A DNA stretch of 64,000 nt from Paludibacteraceae bacterium (lineage in GTDB: Bacteria > Bacteroidota > Bacteroidia > Bacteroidales > Paludibacteraceae), in assembly GCA_017937025.1 (NCBI GenBank), contig JAGBEJ010000006.1:89976-153975 (forward strand). The letters are read 5' to 3'. This document shows, one piece after another, positions 38,497-48,300 of this stretch (positions are counted from its first letter, which is position 1; every line of letters begins with the position of its first letter). The notes beneath the pieces are model-generated. The model searched no databases. It saw only the letters and a list, made by a program, of their open reading frames with translations, and had not been told where the DNA came from. The translations under genes and the position numbers were made by a program.

Positions 38497-39249
38497 ATGA
38501 AAGTCACATTTCTCGGCACAGGCACTTCTACCGGCGTTCCACAGATGGGATGCTCGTGCGCGGTTTGCCGCAGCAGCGACCCGCGTGACACACGTCTGCG
38601 CACATCGGCGCTTCTGACCACTGACTCCGGCGTGAACATCCTCGTGGATTGCGGACCGGACTTCCGTCAGCAGTACCTTAGACATTCGCTTTCGCGCATA
38701 GACGGCATAATCTTCACCCACGAGCATTTCGACCATGCCTCGGGGCTGAACGAGATACGCCCTCTGCACACTGCGCAGCTCTACGCCGAACATCGTGTGG
38801 CTGAAGCCATAAAATACAATCTGCCTTACATATTTTCCGACCATCCTTATCCCGGAGCGCCTACTCTCGATTTGCACGAGGTGAAGCCCGGAGTGCCTTT
38901 CGCAATCGAGGGGCAGGAGATAATCCCTGTGCGCGCCACACACGGCAATCTGCCCGTGCTCGGCTATCGCATTGGCTCGTTCGGATACCTGACCGACATC
39001 TCTGAGATCGAGGACAGCGAGCTGGAGAAGTTCAAGGGCGTCAAGGTCTTTGTGCTCGGCGCGCTGCGTTATAAGCCACACCCTTCGCATCTGGCTGTGG
39101 ACCAGTCGATTGAAGTGGCTAAGAAAGTGGGGGCGGAGCAGACGTTCTTTGTTCACATGTCACACGACATCGGGCTGCATGCCGAGGTGTGCGCCGCATT
39201 GCCTCAGGGCATGACGCTCGCCTACGACACGCTCGTCTATGAATGGTGA
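38497..39249 (+). CDS. MBL-fold metal-dependent hydrolase (PhnP/RNase Z-like)
   Basis: A 250-residue metallo-beta-lactamase-fold enzyme: MKVTFLGTGTSTGVPQMGCSC with a Cys-x-Cys-x2-Cys cluster (CSCAVC), the metal motif THEHFDHASG (about 70), RATHGNLPVLGY and a distal HMSHDIGLHAEV. These features fit the PhnP-like cyclic phosphodiesterase group, which hydrolyses small phosphodiesters; the substrate is unknown. It starts 21 bases after the RsmF-like gene but has its own promoter box at 38484. Confidence 0.88.
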   Translation: MKVTFLGTGTSTGVPQMGCSCAVCRSSDPRDTRLRTSALLTTDSGVNILVDCGPDFRQQYLRHSLSRIDGIIFTHEHFDHASGLNEIRPLHTAQLYAEHRVAEAIKYNLPYIFSDHPYPGAPTLDLHEVKPGVPFAIEGQEIIPVRATHGNLPVLGYRIGSFGYLTDISEIEDSELEKFKGVKVFVLGALRYKPHPSHLAVDQSIEVAKKVGAEQTFFVHMSHDIGLHAEVCAALPQGMTLAYDTLVYEW

Positions 39250-39304
39250 TTGGCATGTTATTTGTTTTGAAAATTCGCGTTTAACAATCTAAAATGACAG
39301 CAAT

Positions 39305-39835
39305 ATGAATATGAGAAAAGTTTACACATCGGTGCTCGCGGCGGCATTTTCGCTGACTTCGGCAGTGGCGCAGTCCGATGTTACGATAGGCGACATCGTG
39401 TCGCAGTACGGCGGTGGCGACTCGTCCATCTCGGCAGGGCTCTCGTCGCTCGGCATTCAGGACCTTACGCTTGAGTCGCTGCTGCAGAACGAGGAGTTCT
39501 TCACGGCGGCAGTCGCTTCGGTCAACAATTATCTGCCAATGGCAGTGGGCTACGGCGTGACAGTCAAGCATGTGGATGTCGATTCGCTCAACGTCACCAT
39601 GTCGGCTGACTATGACGAGTCCGACGCGTCGGTCAAGACAGTGAAGAACAATCCAGCCGTATTCAAGGCATACATCAAGTCGTCAGCCAAGAAGAACTCC
39701 GACGCCAAGATGCTGCTCGACGTGATAAAGGGCATTAACCGCGGCGTAATCTTCAACATCCACGGCACCAAGTCCAATGCCGACGCCACAGTGAAATTCA
39801 CAGCCAAGGAAATACAGAACCTCGCGTCTGAGTAG
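39305..39835 (+). CDS. secreted protein of unknown function
   Basis: A 176-residue protein with a signal peptide (VYTSVLAAAFSLTSAVAQS). The mature part is Ser/Asp-rich with no Cys: ITIGDIVSQYGG-like start (VTIGDIVSQYGGGDSS), GLSSLGIQDLTLESLL and KSNADATVKFTAKEIQNL at the end. Two Met codons (39305 and 39311) could start it. I do not recognise the family. A strong terminator follows. Confidence 0.75.
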   Translation: MNMRKVYTSVLAAAFSLTSAVAQSDVTIGDIVSQYGGGDSSISAGLSSLGIQDLTLESLLQNEEFFTAAVASVNNYLPMAVGYGVTVKHVDVDSLNVTMSADYDESDASVKTVKNNPAVFKAYIKSSAKKNSDAKMLLDVIKGINRGVIFNIHGTKSNADATVKFTAKEIQNLASE

Positions 39836-39858
39836 CCGCCGTGTTCTTATGATAAAGC

Positions 39859-39888
39859 AAAAGGCAATGCGAGAGCATTGCCTTTTTT
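39859..39888 (+). terminator. intrinsic terminator
   Basis: AAAGGCAATGC-gaga-GCATTGCCTTTTTT, a perfect GC-containing stem with T-run, 23 bases after the stop at 39835. Confidence 0.9.
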
Positions 39889-39906
39889 GTTTTTGCCTTG
39901 AAATAG

Positions 39907-39941
39907 AAATCGGCAGCAAAACGAGTCTGCTGCCGATTTTT
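39907..39941 (-). terminator. terminator of the LRR protein gene
   Basis: AAATCGGCAGCA with TGCTGCCGATTT around a short loop, about 20 bases after the minus-strand stop at 39960. It stands back to back with the terminator at 39859. Confidence 0.8.
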
Positions 39942-39959
39942 GATATGAGGCTGGATTGT

Positions 39960-41714
39960 TTACTTAATCATAACCTTCTTTCCCTTGCTGCTGATGTTTA
40001 TGCCTCTCTGTGGAGCGCTGAGGCGGCGGCCATGCAGGTCATACCATTGCTCGGTGCCGTCTAAGTCCTTTGTTTGGATGGCGGTGGCGGTTGTCGGAAC
40101 TTCGCCAAACGCCACGCTCAGAAGCGAAGGCGACGACTCTGGACCGACGATGTAGGCATTGAAGGCTGGGATGGTGACGCCGTCGATAGCTTCATCGCTC
40201 TTCTGCCAGCTTGCGTCGGCTTGCAGAACATATTTGCCTGCTGTCTCGTCTTTGTCTAATTCTGCGAACGTGCCTGCCATCTTGTAGCCGTTCTTTGTGA
40301 TGGACATCTCGGCTGGAGTGGCTTTGAGCGCTACGTTCTGTGCCTCGCTGTAATATTCGCCGTTCATTTCGTAGTATGAGGCTGTCCAGTCATCGCCTGT
40401 GATGAAGAGGTATGGCGTGTTGGCTTCCGGCTCTGCCACTTCGCTGAAGTAGATTGTGCTGCCGCTGACGCCGTTCAGCTGATAATACTTGCCGCTGAAC
40501 CCGTCTGCGGAATATGAGGTCTGTGGAGCCCAAGGCAGACAGACGCTGTAGGCTGTGCTGGCTGAGATGCCGCTGCGCTGATAAATCACTTTCTCTGCTG
40601 TCACGTCATATTTCAAGTTGATAGCACTGTAGTCGCCTATTTCGAATCTTGGGCAGACCCACTTCGCTCCGTCCCAGTATGCAATGTTTGTCTCGTTGTC
40701 GTAGATGCCGCCCTTTGGCTTTGTGCCTGTGTATGTCTTAGGCAGATAGACAAATGAGTTATTGTCGAATCTTCCCCCGCTTAGCGGAGAGTTCATGCTG
40801 CGTCCGAAATATGTGTCAATAAAAGGAATTGTAGTCGCGTCATTTAGAGTGTTCTCTGAGAGGTCGAGAGAGCTTGTGCAGCCGACGAAGGCTGATCTTT
40901 TGATTGCTTGATTAGCGCCATCGTAGTCGCCGTTGACAATGCTGTTAGGCAGTTTTATGTAGCGTGCAGCAGAGCAATAGCGGAATGCGTTCTTGCCAAT
41001 CTGAGTCAGTGCTGTGCAGGCTGACAGGTCGATGGATGTCAGCGATTTGCAGTTTTCGAAGGCTGCCTCATTAATAGTGGTGAGCGCAGGACAGCTGAAG
41101 TTGACAGTTGTCAGATTGCTGCAATTGCTAAAGGCGCTAGTACCAATAGAAGTAACGGATATAGGGATTGAAATTTCCTCGAGGGCGGTGCAGCCAAAGA
41201 AGGCGCTTTCATCGATGGTTTGTAACTCACAGTCGTTGCCGAATGTTACTTTCTTCAGACTGCTACAGCCATAAAAAGCTCTCTGTTCAATATAGCCGCC
41301 AATGCTACCAGATTTGCCTAAGGTGGCGTGGATAACAACCTCGGTCAGGTTTGTGCATCCCTCAAAGGCGCACTTGCCGATGGATGCAATCTTGCCGCAG
41401 GTATGTGTGTTGCCGTTTATGGTGTGGTCGCCTGCGCCCCAGATGATGACCTTCTTGATGTTCTCTCGCTGACCGTCCTCAATCCATGGCGCTTTAATAT
41501 ATTCTGGTCCAGATGTATATGGCTCCCAGTCATGTGACATCTCTATCGGAACAATATGTGTGTTATAAATATTCAGTTCTCCTGTTTCTGTGTCAAGTTC
41601 AGCTTTTACATAGCCAGTTTGAGCGCCGGCTCCGACATTGCTGTATGTCTTAATCTCGGCTTGCGCGGTAAGTGTTGCCGTTATCAGTACGGCTAAAGTG
41701 ATTAATTTTTTCAT
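39960..41714 (-). CDS. secreted BspA-like leucine-rich repeat protein
   Basis: A 584-residue exported protein: signal peptide (LITLAVLITATLTAQA), then about six LRR_5 (BspA-type) repeats with the IGKCAFEGCTNLTEVVI / IDESAFFGCTALEEISI / IGTSAFSNCSNLTTVNF pattern (about 95-265). A region of beta segments follows, then a C-terminal tail with WYDLHGRRLSAPQRGINI and VMIK, like tails common on exported Bacteroidales proteins. BspA-type repeats mediate adhesion to host or bacterial surfaces in oral relatives. Here the binding partner is unknown. No promoter box is certain upstream. Confidence 0.88.
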   Translation of the reverse strand: MKKLITLAVLITATLTAQAEIKTYSNVGAGAQTGYVKAELDTETGELNIYNTHIVPIEMSHDWEPYTSGPEYIKAPWIEDGQRENIKKVIIWGAGDHTINGNTHTCGKIASIGKCAFEGCTNLTEVVIHATLGKSGSIGGYIEQRAFYGCSSLKKVTFGNDCELQTIDESAFFGCTALEEISIPISVTSIGTSAFSNCSNLTTVNFSCPALTTINEAAFENCKSLTSIDLSACTALTQIGKNAFRYCSAARYIKLPNSIVNGDYDGANQAIKRSAFVGCTSSLDLSENTLNDATTIPFIDTYFGRSMNSPLSGGRFDNNSFVYLPKTYTGTKPKGGIYDNETNIAYWDGAKWVCPRFEIGDYSAINLKYDVTAEKVIYQRSGISASTAYSVCLPWAPQTSYSADGFSGKYYQLNGVSGSTIYFSEVAEPEANTPYLFITGDDWTASYYEMNGEYYSEAQNVALKATPAEMSITKNGYKMAGTFAELDKDETAGKYVLQADASWQKSDEAIDGVTIPAFNAYIVGPESSPSLLSVAFGEVPTTATAIQTKDLDGTEQWYDLHGRRLSAPQRGINISSKGKKVMIK

Positions 41715-41921
41715 TATTGTAAATGTTTTAGTTAAAATGTATGAAATGCAAAGGTGCGAAGAAGATTGTTAAAAGAATTACCCCCCCCTTAAAAGTTGTT
41801 AACAAGTGGTATTTCTCTGTGTTTTTCTTGCTGTGGCGGCTCTTGAGAGCTTGTTGTTCGTGTTCTTTATGTTGTGCAGCATTGTTTTTGTAAATAGAGT
41901 AAAATATTATAAAAAACAAGT

Positions 41922-41929
41922 TATATTTG
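41922..41929 (+). promoter_or_regulatory. -7 promoter box of the CsgG-type operon
   Basis: TATATTTG, 59 bases upstream of the chosen start at 41989. The rest of the 41715-41988 gap shows only a C-run and A/T-rich DNA. Confidence 0.55.
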
Positions 41930-41988
41930 TCTTCGTTATGCCCATGTGAATGCATAGGGATTGTCGAAAAACTTATTATCTAATTTTT

Positions 41989-42927
41989 ATGAAGAAGATT
42001 TTGTTGCTACTTCCTTTCTTTGTGCTGTGTAGCCATACACAGGCGTCAGGGAGAAATGTTCAGGTGGTGGAGAACGAAGTGCTGGTCTCTGCTAAGGATG
42101 ACACGAATAAGAAATTTTTGAAAAGAAAGGTCGCTATCGGCCGTTTCTCCAACGAGACTCAATACGCTAAAGGCATCTTCTACGACAAGGAGAATGACCC
42201 GATGGGCAAGCAGGCTTTAGACATTCTGTCGTCTAAACTCGCAGCGTCGGAGAAATTTCTGTTGCTGGAGAGAAGTGATTTGTCCAAGCTGCTGGATGAG
42301 AATAAAATAAATGGAAACGATTTGTCGGCGACGATTGGAGCTGATTATCTGATAATAGGCTCTATAACAGAGTATGGTAGAAAGAATGTGGGCAAGCAGG
42401 GCGTTTTCTCTGCCACGAAGATGCAAGTGGTGGAGGCTGCGGTTTCCATAAGGTTGGTTGATGTGTCATCTGGATTGATTATATATTCAGACGAGGCGAG
42501 AGGCGAGGCGCAAACCACATCCAAGACCACTCTCGGATTCGGCGGCACGGCTGGTTTCGATGCCACACTGAGCGACAAGGCCATCTCCGAGGCTATAGGG
42601 CAGCTGGTGGAGAATATCATAAACAAGTGCACAGACAAGCCTTGGAGAACTTACTTCCTGTCTTACGACGATGAGGCGAAGCTTATAGCAGGAGGAAAGA
42701 CGCAGGGACTGACGAGCGGCATGACATTGTCGGTGAAGACAAAGGGCAAGAAGGTGAAGAATCCGCAGACCGGCATTGTGATAGAACTCCCAGGAAAAGA
42801 AGTGGCTACAGCTACAGTTCTTATGTCTCAGGGCGACACACCGGAGACGGAGTATTCTTTTGTAGAGGTGAGCGGAGGAGATGTTGATGCAAACAATTTG
42901 TCTAACTATTATATAGAGGAAAAATGA
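41989..42927 (+). CDS. CsgG/HfaB-like protein
   Basis: A 312-residue exported protein: signal peptide (KKILLLLPFFVLCSHTQASG), then a CsgG-family core: VAIGRFSNETQYAKG, DILSSKLAASEKFLLLERSDLSKLLDE, ADYLIIGSITEYGRKNVGK and VEAAVSIRLVDVSSGLIIYSDEARGEA. CsgG forms the curli export channel in E. coli, but this family often sits with DUF4810 and GNA1162-like lipoproteins, as here, in an envelope complex of unknown role. The signal peptide contains a Cys but lacks a good lipobox. The ATG at 41950 would add 13 residues before the signal peptide, so I prefer 41989. Confidence 0.85.
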   Translation: MKKILLLLPFFVLCSHTQASGRNVQVVENEVLVSAKDDTNKKFLKRKVAIGRFSNETQYAKGIFYDKENDPMGKQALDILSSKLAASEKFLLLERSDLSKLLDENKINGNDLSATIGADYLIIGSITEYGRKNVGKQGVFSATKMQVVEAAVSIRLVDVSSGLIIYSDEARGEAQTTSKTTLGFGGTAGFDATLSDKAISEAIGQLVENIINKCTDKPWRTYFLSYDDEAKLIAGGKTQGLTSGMTLSVKTKGKKVKNPQTGIVIELPGKEVATATVLMSQGDTPETEYSFVEVSGGDVDANNLSNYYIEEK

Positions 42928-43262
42928 TGAAAAAGAGCATATTGATGATTATCGCTGCAGCATTGGCGCTGCTTGCATCTTGTAAATATCCTGTCACACA
43001 ATCGTCGGGCAAGGAGAATATCGCATATCTGATTTTTGTGAGCGTAAGCAACAAGCCGAATTCGATGGTAGAGGTGACAGTTGATGGCAATACGGTCTTC
43101 ACTGCCGAGACAGTAAAAGAGAAAAAGTCGAATAACAAAGGCACGACCTATGCCGTCGCTCCAGGCAAACGCACAGTCAGAGTGACAGATAACGGCAATG
43201 TGTTGTATGATAAGGTTATATTCCTGTCTTCTCAGGAGACTAAAAAGATATTGTTGCCATGA
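42924..43262 (+). CDS. small lipoprotein of the CsgG operon
   Basis: A 112-residue lipoprotein: MMKKSILMIIAAALALLASC with the lipidated Cys at about residue 20, then a small beta domain (MVEVTVDGNTVFTAETV and TYAVAPGKRTVRVTDNGNVL) that resembles a PEGA-like or carboxypeptidase-regulatory-like fold. It overlaps the CsgG-like gene and the next gene by 4 bases each (ATGA), so it is translated as part of the operon. Confidence 0.75.
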   Translation: MMKKSILMIIAAALALLASCKYPVTQSSGKENIAYLIFVSVSNKPNSMVEVTVDGNTVFTAETVKEKKSNNKGTTYAVAPGKRTVRVTDNGNVLYDKVIFLSSQETKKILLP

Positions 43263-43603
43263 GAACACGACTAATGATATTGTCGGGCGTGTTGATGTTT
43301 ATATGCTCGTGTTCGGACAAGACTTTGTACTCTTGGCATAAGTATGAGGATGTTTCTTACAAATATCAGAAGAAAGGGACTGATGAGTTTTTAAATAAGT
43401 CCATGAAAGAGTACAGGAAAGTTATAGAAAGACAGAGTGGATTGAGAAGCGTGGCACCTCCTGGAATAAATGCCGAATACGGCTATTTGTTATGCAAATC
43501 GGGGAAAGTGTCCGAAGGCATCGAGTTCTTGAAAAGAGAAATCGCTTTGTATCCTGAGTCGGAGGTCTTCATATCAAGAGTCATTAAACAGTTGGAAAAA
43601 TGA
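43259..43603 (+). CDS. DUF4810-like lipoprotein
   Basis: A 114-residue lipoprotein (MRTRLMILSGVLMFICSC, Cys about 18) with LYSWHKYEDVSYKYQKKGTD near the N terminus, then APPGINAEYGYLLCKSGKVSEGIEFLKREIALYPES, a TPR-like helical pair. The Trp-x-Tyr start and PPG-x-AEYGYLL block are DUF4810 traits. In other phyla this family sits between a CsgG-like gene and a GNA1162-like gene, the same order as here. Start and stop overlap the neighbours by ATGA. Confidence 0.82.
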   Translation: MRTRLMILSGVLMFICSCSDKTLYSWHKYEDVSYKYQKKGTDEFLNKSMKEYRKVIERQSGLRSVAPPGINAEYGYLLCKSGKVSEGIEFLKREIALYPESEVFISRVIKQLEK

Positions 43604-44286
43604 AAAAAGTTGTAATATTAGGATTGGCGTGCGTATTGATGATGTCTTCTTGCGAGACCCAGAATCTGAAAAGAGGAGCACAGTACCCAAAGATGTATGA
43701 TGAGCATCCGGAATCTATCGTTGTCATGCCTCCTATCAACCAGACGAATAGTGTGGAGGCTAAGGATTATTTCTACACGACAATGTATAAGCCATTATGT
43801 GAGAAAGGGTATTATGTTTACTCTCCATACATGGTGATGGACATGTTTCAGGCAGAAAGCGCGTACGACAGCGAATTGTTTCTTGAAAGCGACTTGACGA
43901 CTTTCAAAAATGTCCTTGGCGCTGATGCCGCTATGTTTACAATAATAAAGGCTTGGAGAAAAAGCACTTTGGGCGGAGGCATCACGGTTGACATAGAGTA
44001 TGTGCTGAGATCGACAAAAACCGGCGAAACTATTTATCACCGCGAGGGTAGCATAACTCTCGACACAAGTATTAGTTCCGGCACAGGCGGCGCATTAGGA
44101 GCGTTGGTTAGTGTTGCTGCTACAGCTATTAATACGGCTGCGACCGACAAGATTGAGGCTGGCAGGGCGTGCAATGAATATGTGTTGAGGGATATGCCGG
44201 AAGGAAAGTATGGCGTTAATTATAACAAAGATCAAGAGTTCTTTGCCGACAAAGCTTTCGTTAGGGGAACTGTGAGAGCAAGATAA
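43600..44286 (+). CDS. GNA1162 (DUF799)-like lipoprotein
   Basis: A 228-residue lipoprotein: signal ILGLACVLMMSSC (Cys about 19), then PKMYDEHPESIVVMPPINQTNSVEAKDYFYTT, GYYVYSPYMVMDMFQ, LGADAAMFTIIKAW and VDIEYVLRSTKTGETIYHREG. These match DUF799, the family of meningococcal GNA1162, whose fold resembles TolB-like periplasmic domains and which has been suggested to work in an exporter with the partners encoded upstream. It is the last gene of the four-gene overlapping operon. Confidence 0.85.
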   Translation: MKKVVILGLACVLMMSSCETQNLKRGAQYPKMYDEHPESIVVMPPINQTNSVEAKDYFYTTMYKPLCEKGYYVYSPYMVMDMFQAESAYDSELFLESDLTTFKNVLGADAAMFTIIKAWRKSTLGGGITVDIEYVLRSTKTGETIYHREGSITLDTSISSGTGGALGALVSVAATAINTAATDKIEAGRACNEYVLRDMPEGKYGVNYNKDQEFFADKAFVRGTVRAR

Positions 44287-44347
44287 TTTAAGCTTGTAAA
44301 AGGGAATGGTCCGTGCTGAATTTCATGTTCGGCGCGGACTTTTTCTT

Positions 44348-44355
44348 TATCTTTG
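44348..44355 (+). promoter_or_regulatory. -7 promoter box of the EamA gene
   Basis: TATCTTTG, 23 bases upstream of the ATG at 44379. It lies inside the open frame that extends to 44313, supporting the internal start. Confidence 0.6.
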
Positions 44356-44378
44356 CAACCATTTCTAATTTAAAATCA

Positions 44379-45317
44379 ATGACGGGTTCGGAGACTTCGT
44401 GGCGCGGACATGCTTGCGCTTTTCTCGCTACACTCATGTGGGGTGTTATGGCGCCTTTGGCAAAGGATGCCATGACTGTGTTCACGCCTTTCATGCTTAC
44501 GGCGTTCCGTATGGCAGGCGGAGCGTTGCTTTTCTGGCTCGTGTCGATAGCGGTGCGCAAGCAGGAGCATGTGCCGGCCAAAGACCTTGTCAGGCTTTTC
44601 TTCGCTGGACTTTTCGCATTTGTATTCAACCAGGGGCTGTTTCTTACAGGTTTGTCCATGACAACGCCGGTCGATGCAGCCATCGTCACTACCATGCTCC
44701 CTATCATCACACTGATATTCGCCGCAGTCTGGCTTCGTGAGCCGCTCACAGGACTCAAGGCGGCAGGCGTATTTGTTGGATTCGCCGGGGCGCTGACTCT
44801 GGTCGTCACTTCTACCGACTCGGCTGTCGGCGGCAACTACAAGGGCGATTTGCTGTGTCTGCTGGCACAGACTTCGTTCGCTGTCTATCTGACATTATTC
44901 AAGGACCTTAGCCATAAATACTCGTCCATAACGATGAATAAGTGGATTTTCACATTTTCCATGCTTTGCTACATTCCTGTGTCCGGCGGTCAGTTCATGG
45001 AGTTCGACTGGAGTAGTGTAGGTGTTCAGGATTGGATGGAGGTGGGCTATGTGGTGCTGTTCGGCAGTTTCTTCGCCTATCTGCTTTATGTGGCGAGCCA
45101 GAGCTATCTGCGTCCGACGGTTGTGGCCATGTACAATTATCTGCAGCCGATAACCGCCTCGCTTCTCGCTGTGGCCATGGGCATGGCGGTGTTCACATGG
45201 CATAAGGCGATTGCCATACTTCTCGTTTTCGCTGGCGTTTATATCGTAACACACAGCAAGAGCCGGGAGGAGGTTAATAAGGAGAAGCGTCTAAAAAACA
45301 GAACTGAAAATGGCTAA
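44379..45317 (+). CDS. EamA (DMT superfamily) transporter
   Basis: A 312-residue inner-membrane transporter with ten hydrophobic helices in two EamA halves: FLATLMWGVMAPLAKDAM ... FRMAGGALLFWLVSIAV, and the second half DLLCLLAQTSFAVYLTLFKDL ... YLLYVASQSYLRPTVVAMYNYLQPITASLLAVAMG. EamA proteins export metabolites such as amino acids or import nucleotides; the substrate is unknown. The last 8 bases overlap the helicase-nuclease gene, so the two are translated together despite unrelated roles. Confidence 0.9.
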   Translation: MTGSETSWRGHACAFLATLMWGVMAPLAKDAMTVFTPFMLTAFRMAGGALLFWLVSIAVRKQEHVPAKDLVRLFFAGLFAFVFNQGLFLTGLSMTTPVDAAIVTTMLPIITLIFAAVWLREPLTGLKAAGVFVGFAGALTLVVTSTDSAVGGNYKGDLLCLLAQTSFAVYLTLFKDLSHKYSSITMNKWIFTFSMLCYIPVSGGQFMEFDWSSVGVQDWMEVGYVVLFGSFFAYLLYVASQSYLRPTVVAMYNYLQPITASLLAVAMGMAVFTWHKAIAILLVFAGVYIVTHSKSREEVNKEKRLKNRTENG

Positions 45318-48300
45318 AAGTAAGAAAAACACAGAGCAGACACAGCTGTACTGGACCGAGGCTATAGCCAAAATCGAAAGGCTTGACGCCTCGTTCGTGG
45401 CGCGCTACAATCTGCTTTACCACCTGCTTGTGGAGTTTCTGCGTGTCAAGACACAGGATTCCACGATAATATTCTCTGGCGCGCAGGCTCGTCTGCTTTA
45501 TGTGGCGGACAAATGCTCGTTCCCATATACCATGGCGCTCAATTCGTTCCGCTACCGTGGACGCCATGCCAGGGATGTCGAGGAGATTACGCTGAGGAGC
45601 AACTGGCATCAGGACATTGACGTTTTCACGGCTTTTGTCGGATACACTTTCGGCGACAAATCCCGCACGCTGTCCATTGAGAAGACGGCTGTGGCGGAGT
45701 CATTCGCCCACTGGCAGAAGATGAGAGTTTCTGTCGTTGGCAGAAAAGGCACTGTCATCGATGTGCGCGACGAGGTTTCCGGCAACGACTATTCGCTTGA
45801 CGTTAAGGACTGGAACGCCGACATAATCGAATACAAGGCTGGAACACAGATAAACCTCATTGACGTCTCCGTCAGCGACGACGCTTTGCTTGTGCCGTCA
45901 TTGCTTATATATGAACCGGACATGCTTGTGGATATTTCCACCATAGCACGCTGTTTCATGCAGTACGCTGATTCCGAGAAGAACCATCTTCTCGACAAGT
46001 TCAGTCCGAAGGTTCAGACGCGCGCCACGCTTTTGGGTAACCTCGCGTCGCAACTGCTGGACGAGACTGTGAACCACGGCGATAGCGCCGACTATGTGAC
46101 AGCCGTGAGAAAATTCTTCCGCGGCGCTCCTATCGACATAACCACGTGCGAGGACATGGACGCGCGTTTCCACGACGACGCCAAGATGCAGCTGGCAAAC
46201 CTCAAGACCATAATCAAGCGTGTGCAGACTGAGGACCGCAATTACCGCAAGGACAAGGTGATGCTCGAGCCGTCGTTCGTGTGCGAAACGCTGGGACTGC
46301 AAGGGCGTATGGACTTGTTGCAGAGCGACTTCTCGCTGCTGATGGAGCAAAAGTCAGGCAAGCGTGACGACTTCAACCACCGCCACCAGACACAGCACTA
46401 CATACAGATGCTCATGTATCTGGCGATGCTGCACTACGGATTCGGCAAGAAGAACGACGAGATTTCCGCATATCTGCTTTACTCGAAATATCCCGACGGA
46501 CTGATGAGGGAATCCAACGCTCCCGAGGTCGTCGCCAAATCCATAAGGCTGCGCAACCGCATCGTGGCGCAGGATCTGGCACTGGCTGAGCCGGGCGGAG
46601 CGAGGAGGATAATCGGCGCGCTCACACCAGAGTCGCTCAACCTCAAGCAGGACACGTCCAAGCTCTGGACCGACTACCAGCGTCCAGCGATAGTAAAACT
46701 GCTGACACCGCTGAACAAGGCGTCGAAAGAGGAACTCGACTATTTCTACAGATTCTTCACATTCGTGGCGCGCGAGAACATCATGAACCGCGTGGGCAAT
46801 AGAATAAAAGAGAATAGCGGATTCGCGTCGCTGTGGACATCCTCGCTCGAGGAGCGTCGTCGTGCAGGCAACATAATGGACTGCATGAGGATAGACCGCC
46901 TTGTGACCGATGAAGACGGCACAGTGACAGCCATCGAGCTCGTCAGAGACGACACGGTTTATGACGACGCGCTCTCTTCGTGCGAGTATCTGCCAAACTT
47001 CAGAGTGGGCGATATTATCGTGCTTTACAAATACAACACAAGCCTTGAGCCCGATGTCCGTAAGGCTATCGAGCACAGGGCGACGATATACAGCCTCGCC
47101 GACAACCGTGTGAGCGTGCGTCTGCGCGCGCCGCAGCGGAGCAGGGAAGTGTTCGGTACTCGTGAGGGTTACGCATGGGCGGTCGAGCACGACTATATCG
47201 ACTCGTCTTTCGGCGCGCAGTACAGGGCTTTGTATTCATTGCTAAGCACCAACGCCTCACGCAAGAAACTGTTGCTTGGGCAGCGCGCGCCAATCATCGA
47301 CAATTCACAGCCTGCCGCTACGGAATACAGCGGAATGAACGAGCTTGTCACCAAGGTCAAGAGGGCGAAGGAGATGTTCCTGCTTGTCGGTCCTCCGGGC
47401 ACGGGCAAGACGTCCTTCGGACTGATGAGCATACTCAAGGACCAGCTAAAAAGCGAGGGCTCGTCGGTGCTGCTCATGGCTTACACAAACAGGGCAGTGG
47501 ATGAGATTTGCTCTAAACTGGACAAGGACGGCATCGATTTTGTCAGGTTCGGACACGCTTCGTCGTGCGACGAGCGCTTCGCCAAGTATTTGCTTTCCAA
47601 CCGTGTGGCTGACTGCAACAACGTGAGCCAGATGCGTGACTTCATCGTGCGCACGAGGGTGTTCGTCGGCACGACTACGGCAGTGTCGTCGCTGCAGCGC
47701 ATTTTCACCATCAAGCGCTTCGACCTTGCCATCGTCGATGAGGCTTCGCAGATTCTCGAGCCGAGCATCGTGGGACTGCTGTCGGCTGTGTCCGCAGCCG
47801 GTTCAGAGTCGGTTTGTGCTATCAGCAAGTTCGTCCTCATAGGCGACCATAAGCAGCTGCCTGCTGTCGTGGCGCAGACCGAAGCAGAGTCGCGTATCGT
47901 TGAGCCGTCTTTGCGAAAACTCGGATTCGAAAGTTGCTCTGAATCCTTGTTCCAGCGTCTTTTGCGCCTGTATCATGATAACGCACAGGTTGTTTACACG
48001 CTTAAAAACCACGGCAGAATGCACCCTGATGTCGCCGACTTCGTGAACAGGGCTTTCTATGGCGGCAATTTGCAGCCTATACCGCTCGAACACCAATCCA
48101 AACCGCTGGGCTTCGGCAATTTGCCCGACAGCGGCAACCGGCTTTTGCAGGCAGTCGCATCGCACCGCTGGGTTATGGTGGATGTCGAGCCGGGCGAGGA
48201 GCTTTCTTTCTCCGACAAGGTGAATGTCCCGGAGGCTAAGGCTATTGCCGATGCAGTTGAGGCTGTGCGGATGCTCCGCGAGGCTAACGGAATGGAATTC

